Positions 1 through 7,596 are shown, numbered from the stretch's first letter. The stretch is 64,000 nucleotides of DNA from Actinoplanes palleronii (GCF_016862315.1 NZ_BOMS01000051.1:124001-188000), one strand, 5' to 3'. The notes: generated by a model from the letters alone, not told the origin. Made by a program: numbers and translations.

Positions 1-804
1 CGCCTCTACTACCTCGATCCGGGTGAGTTCACGCCCTCGGTCGGCGACCGCGTGCTGGTCCCCACCGACGACGGCCCCGAGGTGGCGGAGTGCGTCTGGG
101 CACCCCAGTGGGTCAGCGAGGAAACCGACGGTTTCCCCAAGGTCATCGGCCTGGCCGTTGACGACGATCTGCGCCGCGACGAGCTGCTCCGCAAACGCAA
201 GGCCGAGGCCAAGGTCGCCGCCAAAAAGCTGATCAAGGCGCACGAGCTGCCGATGAAAGTGGTCGCCGTCGATCACGTCCTCGATCAGGGCAGCGCCAAC
301 GGCCCCCGCACCACGATCTACTTCACCGCGCCGCACCGGGTCGACTTCCGCTCGCTGGTCCGCGATCTCGGCGCCACCCTGCACTGCCGGGTCGAGCTGC
401 GCCAGCTCTCGGCCCGCGACTCGGCCCGCGTCCAGGGCGGCATCGGCTCGTGCGGTCGCGACCTGTGCTGCGCCACCTTCCTGACCGATTTTGAGCCGGT
501 CACCATCCGGATGGCGAAGGACCAGGACCTCCCGCTCAACCCCCTGCGGATCTCCGGCGCCTGCGGCCGCCTGATGTGTTGCCTGAAATACGAACACCCG
601 CTCTACCAGGCATTCCAGGCGACCGCCCCGGCCATCGGCACCCGCGTGACCACCCCCGAGGGCGGCGACGGCCGCGTCGTCGCGCACAGCGTCCCGAAGG
701 ACTCGGTCGTGGTCCGCCTCGACTCCGACGGCTCCCGTTGCTCCTGCTCCCGCGCCTCGGTCTGCGCCCCGCGCCAGGCACACGACGCCGAATACAACCC
801 CTAA
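1..804 (+). CDS. PSP1-domain protein, RicT-like (5' end outside window)
   Basis: The reading frame is open from base 1, so the N-terminus lies upstream of the window. The visible 267 codons hold a PSP1 C-terminal domain. Two CGRxxCC motifs (CGRDLCC at codons 151-157 and CGRLMCC at codons 188-194) supply the cysteines that bind an iron-sulfur cluster in RicT (YaaT). In Bacillus RicT works with RicA and RicF in RNA maturation; the actinobacterial role is not established. Motif GGIGSCGRDLCCATFL is typical of the family. The gene ends in TAA, and 10 nt later a GTACGA repeat begins (see 811-829). Confidence 0.85.
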   Translation, partial: RLYYLDPGEFTPSVGDRVLVPTDDGPEVAECVWAPQWVSEETDGFPKVIGLAVDDDLRRDELLRKRKAEAKVAAKKLIKAHELPMKVVAVDHVLDQGSANGPRTTIYFTAPHRVDFRSLVRDLGATLHCRVELRQLSARDSARVQGGIGSCGRDLCCATFLTDFEPVTIRMAKDQDLPLNPLRISGACGRLMCCLKYEHPLYQAFQATAPAIGTRVTTPEGGDGRVVAHSVPKDSVVVRLDSDGSRCSCSRASVCAPRQAHDAEYNP

Positions 805-810
805 AACCTA

Positions 811-829
811 TTTTGTACGACCTGGGCAC
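811..829 (+). repeat. 19-bp inverted repeat, left copy, after the RicT-like gene
   Basis: TTTTGTACGACCTGGGCAC starts 6 nt after the TAA stop. Its exact reverse complement lies at 3196-3214, so the pair encloses the metallophosphoesterase gene and tRNA-Thr. The GTACGA part stands 10 nt after the stop, the same placement as the longer repeats after other genes in this window (15943, 16763, 30058, 39431). Confidence 0.8.
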
Positions 830-935
830 AGCCCCGCCGAGCACACCCCACGCCGTGACCGGTCCTGACCGATTCAGGGCCGCCGGGGTGTGCTCCCGGG
901 GCCGACCCGGGCTCGCTCCGCTTCGCCGGCAATCG

Positions 936-2699
936 TCACGGTCGTGAAGTCCCCGGCCCGGCGACCGCGATCGGTGGCTCGATCCGGTGCACGGTCAGCG
1001 GCTGCTCCGGACGCAGCCACGGCGTGTGCACCTCGCCCTCCGGGTCGGCGGCCCACTGGTGGCAGACCTGGTCGACGCCGAGCGGGTGGATGGTCAACGT
1101 CCCGTCCGCGGCGATGTGCATCCGCAGGAAGCTCTTCGCGTCCTCGATGCCCTGGCCCGCGTACAGCTCGTTGAGGTTGACGTCGAACGTCGACGCGACG
1201 AGCAGGTACAGCGCGACCAGCTGGGTCGACAGGATGGCGATCACCGGCCCGTAGAGGATCGCCGCCACCACGAACGGCCCCGGCCACGCCCACTCCTGGA
1301 ACGGCAGCCGCAACCACACCCAGGTGCCCCCGGCGGCCAGCGCGATCTGCGCCAGCCCGTGCGAGACCCCCAGGATCCAGTGCCGCGCGTGTTTCGCCGA
1401 GGACGCGCCCGGCGGTTTCGCGAACAGCACCGTCCCGGCCAGGATCAGCACGAGCATCAGCAGCAGCGGGATGCTGAACAGCCGCTGGATGCTGCCACCC
1501 TGCCGGGCCGCGCCGGCCATCGGCAGCATGGTCAGCGTGTGGATGATGCCGAGCATGGTGGCGAACCCGGCGTTGCGCCGCTGAATCCGGTGGAACACGC
1601 CCCAGCCCAGTTTCCGCGACGTCGACGGGTCCGGGAAACGGGACACCAGTTCGTACTCCCGGCTGCGGGAGCGGCTGCGGGTCATCGTCTCCCGGGGCGG
1701 CACAACCAGTTTCGGTGGCAGCTTGTGCGTGCCCAGCAGGTACGCCCCGCCGCCACCGCAGGTGATCAGCTCCCGGTCCTCGCCGGTGTAGCGCGCGTAG
1801 TGGTGCAGGTCGCCGGAGACCAGCACCCGCACCTGCGCCCGGGTCGGCGCCAGGATGGTGCGGATGAAGTAGTCGACAGCGTCGTACGCCTCGGGGTTGT
1901 CCTTCGCCTTCACCCACGTCGGCGACGGCGCCATCAGGATGATCCGGTCGTCCGGCCCGACCTCCCGGGCGGCTTTCTCGAAATAGAGCAGCTGCGGGTC
2001 GTCGATATACGCCCCGAACTGCTCGTCGACCGCGAACAGCCACCAGTTGCCGGGCAGTTTCACCGCGAAATACGACCGGCGCTGCTCGGTGCGCCACCCG
2101 CCGATGTGACCGTCCTTGCGGCGGGCGAACAGGCGCAGGAACGCGGTCAGACCGTCGTACCAATCATGGTTTCCAGGCAGGGCGAACAGCGTGGGCCGTG
2201 GCTCACCGGGCGGCGCCTCCGGCAACGCCGCGCGGTACGGCCCCTTCATCCGGCTCTCGTAACCGTCGCCGCTGGCCAGCGGATAGACCTGGTCGCCGCC
2301 CATCAGCAGCAGCCGGCCCCGCGGCAGCGCCGCGCCGTCCACGGTCAGCTGCGGCTGGGCCAGCAGCCAGGCGATCGAATACGTCGCGTCGAACCCGTCA
2401 CCGAGATCGGCGACGTAGTCCAGCCACAGCTCGCCGTCGGCGGTCGCGGAATGATCGAAGAAGTCCGCGTCCAGCGCGTTCTGCAGCTCGCGCTTGTCGA
2501 GGTACGCCCCGAACAGGATGGCCAGCAGCGCCCGCAGCCCGGTGCTCAGCAGCAGGAGCGGGGCCAGCCACCCGATCGGCTTCTTCGGCGTGAACCCCAG
2601 CTCCTGCGGATCCAGCCCGGTCGGCCGGGCCGGCACGGTGTGCTCCGCCTCGGCAGACCCGCCCGGGACAACGACAGGCATCGACTGATCGTCCGTCAC
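936..2699 (-). CDS. membrane-associated metallophosphoesterase
   Basis: The 587-aa product has calcineurin-like phosphoesterase motifs: a DLGDGFD stretch near residue 98, GGDQVYP near 135, GNHDW near 176 and SGDLHHY near 300. The GDxxY and GNHD blocks supply the metal ligands. A hydrophobic segment precedes the catalytic domain (about 45-65), and several membrane helices follow between about 390 and 500, so the enzyme should be membrane anchored. The substrate is unknown. I prefer GTG at 2699 because TAATGT stands 7 nt upstream, as expected for a leaderless transcript; an in-frame ATG at 2729 would add 10 residues. Confidence 0.8.
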   Translation of the reverse strand: MTDDQSMPVVVPGGSAEAEHTVPARPTGLDPQELGFTPKKPIGWLAPLLLLSTGLRALLAILFGAYLDKRELQNALDADFFDHSATADGELWLDYVADLGDGFDATYSIAWLLAQPQLTVDGAALPRGRLLLMGGDQVYPLASGDGYESRMKGPYRAALPEAPPGEPRPTLFALPGNHDWYDGLTAFLRLFARRKDGHIGGWRTEQRRSYFAVKLPGNWWLFAVDEQFGAYIDDPQLLYFEKAAREVGPDDRIILMAPSPTWVKAKDNPEAYDAVDYFIRTILAPTRAQVRVLVSGDLHHYARYTGEDRELITCGGGGAYLLGTHKLPPKLVVPPRETMTRSRSRSREYELVSRFPDPSTSRKLGWGVFHRIQRRNAGFATMLGIIHTLTMLPMAGAARQGGSIQRLFSIPLLLMLVLILAGTVLFAKPPGASSAKHARHWILGVSHGLAQIALAAGGTWVWLRLPFQEWAWPGPFVVAAILYGPVIAILSTQLVALYLLVASTFDVNLNELYAGQGIEDAKSFLRMHIAADGTLTIHPLGVDQVCHQWAADPEGEVHTPWLRPEQPLTVHRIEPPIAVAGPGTSRP

Positions 2700-2706
2700 G
2701 TGAGGC

Positions 2707-2712
2707 ACATTA
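2707..2712 (-). promoter_or_regulatory. -10 element for leaderless metallophosphoesterase mRNA
   Basis: TAATGT on the minus strand lies 7 nt before the GTG at 2699. The spacing would place the transcription start at or next to the start codon. Confidence 0.5.
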
Positions 2713-2780
2713 GTCCCGCCGTACGACATCGGCCCGTCGAGCGCCCCCGGCCCTCTCGCAAAAGAGATCCCCCGATGTCG

Positions 2781-2786
2781 TACACT
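2781..2786 (+). promoter_or_regulatory. -10 element of tRNA-Thr
   Basis: TACACT lies 11 nt upstream of the tRNA 5' end, a fitting distance for a -10 box followed by a short leader. I see no convincing -35 hexamer. Confidence 0.4.
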
Positions 2787-2797
2787 TGGGAACTGTT

Positions 2798-2874
2798 GCC
2801 GCCTTAGCTCAGTCGGCTAGAGCGACGCACTCGTAATGCGTAGGTCGACGGTTCGATTCCGTCAGGCGGCTCCA
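2798..2874 (+). tRNA. tRNA-Thr (anticodon CGT)
   Basis: A full cloverleaf can be drawn: acceptor GCCGCCT/AGGCGGC, D arm GCTC/GAGC, anticodon stem ACGCA/TGCGT with loop CTCGTAA (anticodon CGT), and T arm GACGG-TTCGATT-CCGTC. The discriminator base is T and CCA is encoded (2872-2874). It lies alone between divergent genes and is followed at once by an intrinsic terminator. Confidence 0.97.
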
Positions 2875-2881
2875 CAGGAAA

Positions 2882-2906
2882 GCCCAGGTCAACGACCTGG
2901 GCTTTT
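2882..2906 (+). terminator. intrinsic terminator of tRNA-Thr
   Basis: A perfect 9-bp stem GCCCAGGTC/GACCTGGGC with loop AAC is followed by TTTT. It begins 8 nt after the encoded CCA. Confidence 0.9.
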
Positions 2907-2972
2907 CCCTTTTCCCCGGCCGTCGAGCACCCATCGTGGTCCCGGGGCAGGCACCGGGCACACTTCCTCACC

Positions 2973-3146
2973 ATGGAAGAAGCGTTTGTGCTGGTTGCCG
3001 TCGGTGGCGCGCGCTGGGTCGTCCGACCGCCGCAGGATCCCTACGGCGACGGCTACGTCTTCACCGTCGAGACGGAGCTGCACGAGGACGGCATGCGCGC
3101 GGCGACGGTCGCCAAGATAGATGGGTGGAAGCGGGGGAGGAACTGA
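2973..3146 (+). CDS. small hypothetical protein, possibly frameshifted
   Basis: ATG at 2973 opens a 57-codon frame (starts MEEAFVLVAVGGARWVV, ends GWKRGRN). I do not recognise it. The frame ends just after a GGGGG run at 3132-3136. In the -1 frame the sequence reads on as a plausible amphipathic helix (VEAGEELTRLAADLGHLLA), so the annotated end may result from a lost base. No clear Shine-Dalgarno precedes the ATG. Codon third positions are GC-rich, as in coding DNA here. Confidence 0.4.
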   Translation: MEEAFVLVAVGGARWVVRPPQDPYGDGYVFTVETELHEDGMRAATVAKIDGWKRGRN

Positions 3147-3195
3147 CCCGCCTCGCCGCCGATCTGGGCCACCTGCTCGCGGCTAGCGCGGAACC

Positions 3196-3214
3196 GTGCC
3201 CAGGTCGTACAAAA
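3196..3214 (-). repeat. 19-bp inverted repeat, right copy
   Basis: Exact reverse complement of 811-829. It lies upstream of the -10 box of the flavoenzyme gene at 3240. Unlike the left copy, it does not follow a recognisable minus-strand stop codon. Confidence 0.8.
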
Positions 3215-3227
3215 AAGAAATTCTGCC

Positions 3228-3233
3228 TAGACT
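3228..3233 (+). promoter_or_regulatory. -10 element for leaderless flavoenzyme mRNA
   Basis: TAGACT lies 6 nt before GTG 3240, the spacing expected for leaderless transcription. Confidence 0.5.
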
Positions 3234-3239
3234 CGGGGC

Positions 3240-4379
3240 GTGCACGGGGAACCGGAGTGGGACGTCGCGGTGATCGGGGCGGGGCCCGCCGGGCTGGCGG
3301 CCGCGCATGCTGCCGCGTCGCACGGGGCGCGGGTGGTGGTGCTGGAGCGGGCCGAGCATCCGCGGTACAAGACGTGTGGTGGTGGCCTGCTCGGCAGCTC
3401 GCTGCGGCTCAGCGCGGAGCGCCTCACGGTTCCGGCGCGGGACGTCGTCAGCAGCATCACCTTCACCCTCGACGGGCGCCGTGAGTTCACCCGGACGTCG
3501 GCGGGGGAGCCGCTGGTCACGCTGGTCCGGCGGGACGAGTTCGACCTCGCCTGGTGCGAGGCCGCCGAGAAGGCCGGCGCGACGGTACGCCAGAACACCC
3601 AGGTCCGCGCGCTCGAGCAGGACGAGCACGGGGTCACCGTGACGCTCGCCGACGGGTCGACGGTCACCGCCCGGGTGGTGATCGGCGCCGACGGCTCGGC
3701 CGGGATCACCAGCCGGCACGTCGGTGTCGTCGCCGAGCAGCAGGATCTCGGCCTGGAGGTGGAGCTCGCGGCCACCCCGGCCGACCAGGAGCGCTGGCGG
3801 GGCCGGGTGCTGCTCGACTGGGGCCCGTTCCCCGGTTCGTACGGCTGGCTCTTCCCGAAAGAGGACGAGCTCACCGTCGGCGTCATCATGGCCAAGGGCC
3901 AGGGCACGGAAACCAAGCGCTACCTGCGGGATCTCGTCGAGCGGCTGGGGCTCGCCGACCGTGCTGTGCTCCGCGACTCCGGGCACCTGACCCGCTGCCG
4001 CACCGACGCGTCACCGCTGCGCAACGGCCGGGTGCTTGTCGTCGGTGACGCGGCCGGCCTGCTCGAACCGTGGACCCGCGAGGGCATCAGCTACGCGCTC
4101 CGCTCCGGCACGTGGGCGGGCCGGATCGCCGCGGAAAATCAAGACCTTTCCGGGTACGACCAGATCGTCGCCGAGCAGCTCCAACCCGAAATGGTCGCCG
4201 GTCGACGGCTGCTCGGAGTCTTCGCCCGGCACCCGTCGGTGGTGCACACCGCGATGTCCAGCGCGCTCGGCTGGCGCGCGTTCAGCGGCTTCTGCCGCGG
4301 TGACTTCTCGATGGCGGGGGCGCTCGGCCGTCCCGCGGTCCGCACCGCGCTGCGTCTGCTGGGCAGCCGGCCGGTGTGA
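3240..4379 (+). CDS. geranylgeranyl reductase family FAD-dependent oxidoreductase
   Basis: The 379-aa flavoprotein starts with a Rossmann motif VIGAGPAGLAAAHAA (residues 11-25) for FAD ADP binding. It has a GADGSAG segment near 140 and the second FAD motif VVGDAAGLLEPWTREGI near 266, typical of geranylgeranyl reductases. Family members reduce isoprenoid chains; MenJ of Mycobacterium reduces one double bond of the menaquinone side chain. As mqnD and mqnB are in this window, a MenJ-like role is attractive but unproven. The GTG start is supported by the -10 box 6 nt upstream; there is no Shine-Dalgarno. Confidence 0.75.
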   Translation: MHGEPEWDVAVIGAGPAGLAAAHAAASHGARVVVLERAEHPRYKTCGGGLLGSSLRLSAERLTVPARDVVSSITFTLDGRREFTRTSAGEPLVTLVRRDEFDLAWCEAAEKAGATVRQNTQVRALEQDEHGVTVTLADGSTVTARVVIGADGSAGITSRHVGVVAEQQDLGLEVELAATPADQERWRGRVLLDWGPFPGSYGWLFPKEDELTVGVIMAKGQGTETKRYLRDLVERLGLADRAVLRDSGHLTRCRTDASPLRNGRVLVVGDAAGLLEPWTREGISYALRSGTWAGRIAAENQDLSGYDQIVAEQLQPEMVAGRRLLGVFARHPSVVHTAMSSALGWRAFSGFCRGDFSMAGALGRPAVRTALRLLGSRPV

Positions 4380-4411
4380 CTCCGGCCGGCCGCCGATCCG
4401 TAGGGACTGGG

Positions 4412-4990
4412 TCAGGTGCGAACCTGCCATGGCGCCCACTGCACCGGCGCGGCGAACCCGCCTCGCCGGGCGTCCCGGGCGCCGGCCGTGGAGAGCGGCC
4501 CTTCCCGGTCGGCTTTCACTCCGGTGCCGATCAGCCTGGTCTCGTACCAGGATCCGCTCAAGCCACGACGGACCCGCTCCCACAGGCCGCCCTCGGTCAG
4601 CGCGGCGGTGTGGTCACGCAGCTGCTCGGCGAGCAGCTTGGGGTCCTCGTCACAGGAGTCGCACCCACATTCCGGCAGGGTTTCCCTCCACCACCGGCCG
4701 AAGTGCAGGTGCAGGCCGGGGTCGGTGAAGTAGATCGCCATTGGCGCCGCTGACGGGATCCGTGGGATGAGCCGGACGGTACGGACGAGCGCGTCGCCGT
4801 GCCCGCGCGCTTCCTTTGTCTCCCGGCGCTCCACTTGATAGCGCTCGGTGAGCTCGTCCAGCACGTGGTCGGCCGCTTCGTACAGCGTGGTGAAGCGGTC
4901 CGGGTCGGTGGCGTGCAGGTAGCCGTCCACCACTGCAGTATGCCGCGCTCGGCCCGCGGCAACTAGCTGCTCCGGTGGGTTCGGTTTCAC
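4412..4990 (-). CDS. conserved actinobacterial protein (DUF6226-like)
   Basis: The 192-aa protein carries the segment YFTDPGLHLHFGRWW followed by CGCDSCDED, which I associate with DUF6226; this is from memory. The function is unknown. The cysteine cluster CGCDSC could bind a metal. I chose GTG 4990 because it overlaps the TGA of the upstream DUF397 gene (GTGA, 4 bp), which implies translational coupling; a start at 5038 would overlap DUF397 by 52 bp. Likely last gene of a DUF397-led operon. Confidence 0.6.
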   Translation of the reverse strand: MKPNPPEQLVAAGRARHTAVVDGYLHATDPDRFTTLYEAADHVLDELTERYQVERRETKEARGHGDALVRTVRLIPRIPSAAPMAIYFTDPGLHLHFGRWWRETLPECGCDSCDEDPKLLAEQLRDHTAALTEGGLWERVRRGLSGSWYETRLIGTGVKADREGPLSTAGARDARRGGFAAPVQWAPWQVRT

Positions 4991-5187
4991 GCCCGGCCGA
5001 ACTCGTCGGCCTTGACTCCGGCGACGAACGCCTCCCATTCCTCCCGGGTGAAGGTCAGGTGGGCCGCATCGACGTTCTTGGAGTCCCGGATCAGGAACAG
5101 CTCACCGACTCTCGCGACCTCGACGCATGAGCCAGTGGCACACCGTTTACTCCGTCGCCAGCGCGCTTCCCCGGTTGTTTTGATCAT
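4987..5187 (-). CDS. DUF397 domain protein
   Basis: The 66-aa protein shows the DUF397 pattern WRRSKRC-x-GSCVEVA...IRDSKN...FTREEWEAFVAGVK. DUF397 proteins are small partners often encoded beside XRE/DUF5753 regulators in actinomycetes. ATG 5187 has a strong GGAGGTG 8 nt upstream; an upstream in-frame start at 5250 lacks such a site and would add non-family sequence. The stop overlaps the GTG of the next gene. Confidence 0.85.
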   Translation of the reverse strand: MIKTTGEARWRRSKRCATGSCVEVARVGELFLIRDSKNVDAAHLTFTREEWEAFVAGVKADEFGRA

Positions 5188-5274
5188 TTCTGTACACCTC
5201 CGTGGTAGTTCGAATTCCACGGTAAGCGACGAATACCGGCCTGGAAGCACGGTGACATGAGTGAAAACACAAAG

Positions 5275-5310
5275 ACGCCGCTTATCTCACAAATGTGAGT
5301 TATGCGGCGC
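5275..5310. repeat. imperfect inverted repeat in AT-rich spacer
   Basis: GACGCCGC and GCGGCGC ends with inner TCTCACA/TGTGAG arms form a palindrome interrupted by a few mismatches. It sits in the AT-rich 210-bp gap upstream of the first DUF397 gene and could be an operator or part of the promoter region. No function is shown. Confidence 0.45.
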
Positions 5311-5347
5311 TCGTTGCAGATGAAATATGTATTTTGCGAGTATTTGT

Positions 5348-5379
5348 GGACGGCTCGCACCGCTGGGAACGGGCCGTCC
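5348..5379 (-). terminator. putative terminator of the XRE1-DUF397 operon
   Basis: GGACGGC/GCCGTCC arms (7 bp) lie 19 nt beyond the stop of the DUF397 gene on the minus strand. The sequence beyond the stem is AT-rich but has no clean T run, so this is a moderate call. Confidence 0.4.
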
Positions 5380-5397
5380 ACGCGGCTTCATAAGCCT

Positions 5398-5592
5398 TCA
5401 GAAACGGAACTCGCCCGCGTTCACGCCCTCGACGAAGGCTTCCCATTCGGCCTTGGTGAAGGCCAGGGCAGCGGCTTCGGGGTTCTTTGAATCGCGGATC
5501 AAGTAATTTTCGTCGACTTTCGCAACCTCGACGCAGGTCGACGTGCCACAGCGGCTGCTCTTCCGCCATGCGGGCGCGTTCATGTTCTCCAT
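5398..5592 (-). CDS. DUF397 domain protein, partner of the XRE regulator
   Basis: The 64-aa product contains WRKSSRCGTSTCVEVA and IRDSKN followed by FTKAEWEAFVEGVN, the DUF397 signature. It follows the XRE/DUF5753 gene, the usual pairing. ATG 5592 has GGAGAG 9 nt upstream and gives the family length. An alternative ATG at 5655 overlaps the XRE stop (ATGA), but the extra 21 codons would contain a perfect 20-bp palindrome, so I read that stretch as intergenic. Confidence 0.75.
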   Translation of the reverse strand: MENMNAPAWRKSSRCGTSTCVEVAKVDENYLIRDSKNPEAAALAFTKAEWEAFVEGVNAGEFRF

Positions 5593-5618
5593 CTTGGTGA
5601 CTCTCCACTGTTCATTGC

Positions 5619-5638
5619 CGGGCCCAGCGCTGGGCCCG
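5619..5638. repeat. perfect 20-bp palindrome between XRE1 and DUF397
   Basis: CGGGCCCAGCGCTGGGCCCG is self-complementary over all 20 bases. In RNA it would fold into a GC-only stem just after the XRE stop and could reduce read-through or protect the upstream mRNA; as DNA it could be a dimer operator. Confidence 0.6.
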
Positions 5639-5651
5639 CCCTTGGGTGTAT

Positions 5652-6557
5652 TCATGAATGCGCCCTGGTCGAGCTGTAGCCGAACTCCAGGGCTGTGATC
5701 TGCTGCCGGATGAAAGCGATCGTGTCGTCCTCGTCGGCAGCGTCATGCCAGACCTTGTCGAAGCGCGCGCGATGTTTCGCGGTCGCCTCGCGGTCTTCGA
5801 TCATCTCGTCACCGAGCCCGGTTTCCCGGTAGAGCACCTCGCCCTCGTGAAAAGCGAGGAGATCAAAACTGGCATTGTTGGTGACCGCCGCGTCGAGCCG
5901 GAACGGGACCATCCGCATCCGGATGGCGCCGTTGGTGGCCAGGCCGGCCAGCTCGCCGAGTTGCTCGGCGAAGACCTCCGGACCGCCGATGGTGCGGCGC
6001 AGCACCGACTCGTCCACCATCACCAGGATCTCCACCTGTCCGGAGGCGGCCCGGGAGAGCAGCGCGTCGCGGCGCAGCTTGCGAGCCTGGATACGCCGGC
6101 TGGTCTGGCGCGCGCTGAGCTCGTCCTCGAACCGGGTCATCAGGGCGGTGGCGTACCGGGGCGTCTGCAGATGCCCGGGGACGTAGTAGATGGAGTACGA
6201 ACGGATCGCGGTGGCCTCGTTCTCGTACTCCACGAGCTTGCGGGTCGCCTCGGTGAGGTTCTCCCGGAAGTCCGGGCTGTGATACCAGGCCTCACGCTGC
6301 CGGGTCCGGGCGATCCGGGTGTCCGCGATCATGGTGGTGACCAGCGGGCGGTCCCGGATGCCGAGCAGGCCCAGCAGGGGGCGCAGGTCGTTCGGCGAGA
6401 TGGACACGTCGCCGTTCTCGATGCGGATGACCTTGCTGAGTGACCACTCCATCTCGTCGGCGACCTGGAGCTGGGTCAGATCGGCCCGCTCCCGAGCTTC
6501 GCGAAGTGCGAGACGCACGCGCCGGCGCGCGACAGTGGGTGAGTCACCCTCAGCCAT
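5652..6557 (-). CDS. XRE family regulator with DUF5753 (Scr1-like), copy 1
   Basis: The 301-aa protein has an N-terminal helix-turn-helix (about residues 14-70; TQLQVADEMEWSLSKVIRIE) and a C-terminal DUF5753 domain (about 110-290; YYVPGHLQTPRYA, RRTIGG, TNNASFDLL, VLYRETGLGDEMIED). Such proteins are common in Streptomyces and Actinoplanes and pair with DUF397. It is about 70-80% identical by eye to the copy at 8106-8990. Upstream are a 13-bp inverted repeat and an 18-bp element shared with the other copy. ATG 6557 starts MAEGDSPTVARRR, matching the paralogue. Confidence 0.9.
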   Translation of the reverse strand: MAEGDSPTVARRRVRLALREARERADLTQLQVADEMEWSLSKVIRIENGDVSISPNDLRPLLGLLGIRDRPLVTTMIADTRIARTRQREAWYHSPDFRENLTEATRKLVEYENEATAIRSYSIYYVPGHLQTPRYATALMTRFEDELSARQTSRRIQARKLRRDALLSRAASGQVEILVMVDESVLRRTIGGPEVFAEQLGELAGLATNGAIRMRMVPFRLDAAVTNNASFDLLAFHEGEVLYRETGLGDEMIEDREATAKHRARFDKVWHDAADEDDTIAFIRQQITALEFGYSSTRAHS

Positions 6558-6614
6558 GGGACCTTCATCGTTGAAGTGATCTATCGAGTCATGGTGGAGC
6601 CTAGTCAGTTTGCT

Positions 6615-6648
6615 ACCTCGCTGACTGACACTTGGCAGTCAGCGAGGT
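6615..6648. repeat. 13-bp perfect inverted repeat in XRE1 5' region
   Basis: ACCTCGCTGACTG and CAGTCAGCGAGGT are separated by 8 nt. The repeat lies between the shared upstream element (6663-6680) and the start codon, so it would be in the 5' UTR. It is absent from the paralogous locus. It may be an operator or an mRNA hairpin. Confidence 0.6.
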
Positions 6649-6662
6649 CGCGGACATCCTAC

Positions 6663-6680
6663 TTACTGTCCTATCAGAAC
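6663..6680 (-). promoter_or_regulatory. 18-bp element shared by both XRE loci
   Basis: Minus strand GTTCTGATAGGACAGTAA is identical to 9060-9077. It lies 106 bp before XRE1 and 70 bp before XRE2 and probably contains promoter or operator information. Confidence 0.6.
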
Positions 6681-6749
6681 GAGACGTGTGGGGCGGGGTT
6701 TTGGTTCGAATCCGCGCTGTCACCCGTTAGGAAATGCGGCCCGGGCTGG

Positions 6750-7196
6750 TCAGGCTGCGGCCAGCCCATAACCCCACGGAGTGCGCCGCCCGTCCTCCAT
6801 GGCCCGGCGCAACGCGCGGCCGACCTGGTTGAAGACTCGAACGTCACTCGACGAATAGAGCACCACCGCGACGCCGTGGTACTGGGCGTGCAGCTCCCAG
6901 CGGCGTGGCTGACGCCAGAAGAAGGCGATGAGCGGTCCGGAGGTCGCGAGGAAGCCGAACACGTACAGCGTCGGATCGGCCAGCAGGGTCCAGGCGGCGG
7001 CCACGGCCAGGAGTGCGCCGCCGGCGAGGTGCGGAGCGTACGGCCGGGTCCGCGCCGGGGACTGGACGAGCCCGACGTGGCGCAGATCAGCAATGGCGAA
7101 GCTCAATGACTCCGGCGAGGTGTGCCAGGTGAACAGGGCTTCGGTGACCTCAGCGTCCGACCCACGGTAGTAAGTGCGGTTGCCTCGTGTGCTCAT
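6750..7196 (-). CDS. DUF6232-like membrane protein
   Basis: The 148-aa protein starts MSTRGNRTYYRGSDAEVTE, with YYRG and VT near the N-terminus as in DUF6232 proteins. Two membrane helices follow (about 62-80 and 84-98), then a soluble C-terminal part. The function is unknown. ATG 7196 has AAGGAG 7 nt upstream, which beats the in-frame start at 7211. The gene stands alone, 70 bp beyond the XRE1 upstream element. Confidence 0.6.
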   Translation of the reverse strand: MSTRGNRTYYRGSDAEVTEALFTWHTSPESLSFAIADLRHVGLVQSPARTRPYAPHLAGGALLAVAAAWTLLADPTLYVFGFLATSGPLIAFFWRQPRRWELHAQYHGVAVVLYSSSDVRVFNQVGRALRRAMEDGRRTPWGYGLAAA

Positions 7197-7330
7197 GGCG
7201 CACTCCTTCACGCGTTACCTTGCGAGGGGGAGAGGGCCGGGGCCACCATTGGCTCGAGAGACTTTCCCCGCCTCGCTTCGTGCACTGGAACAGTCGCGAT
7301 GAGAAAGAGCAGGTAGGGCGGCAGAGGCAG

Positions 7331-7364
7331 ACAACGGCACCCGTTTGCCGCCGGGTGCCGTTGT
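7331..7364 (+). terminator. 13-bp hairpin upstream of the conserved peptide segment
   Basis: ACAACGGCACCCG/CGGGTGCCGTTGT is a perfect 13-bp stem with an 8-nt loop, followed by TTGTCT. A close relative stands at 9139-9164, in the same position relative to the conserved 17-codon segment. It looks like a terminator or attenuator, but it lies between divergent genes, so what it would terminate is unclear. The 400-bp gap 7197-7596 holds only this, the next entry and the RBS of the gene at 7597. Confidence 0.5.
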
Positions 7365-7404
7365 TTGTCTCTCCTACTAGTTCCGCCCTTTTGCTCTACG
7401 CTTA

Positions 7405-7455
7405 GTGAAGCACGCCACCTATCGCTTCGCCACTGGGCAATCTGCCATGTTGCAG
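7405..7455 (+). other. conserved 17-codon segment, copy A
   Basis: Reads VKHATYRFATGQSAMLQ from a GTG. Copy B at 9210-9260 reads VKHAIRLFATRQSAMLQ. Five codons differ only at synonymous positions (Ala, Thr, Gln, Ser TCT/AGT, Leu TTG/CTG), which suggests selection on a peptide. Whether it is a free peptide or an N-terminal extension of the gene at 7597 (same frame, no stop between) is open. Confidence 0.45.
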
Positions 7456-7596
7456 ATTACGGAGAACGATCGTGACGGACCGGGGGTGTGTCGCGGGGCA
7501 CCCAGGGTGGCGTTTCATCGCCTGAGGTACCGGGTAGCCCAACCGAGGATGCCGCGACGAACCTGTATTTATGCAGGTAGAGGAGGGCGAAACCGG

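Noticed and set aside
5652..6557. XRE/DUF397 as a toxin-antitoxin system
   Set aside because: No known toxin activity in DUF397; the pair is a regulator-partner set in actinomycetes.
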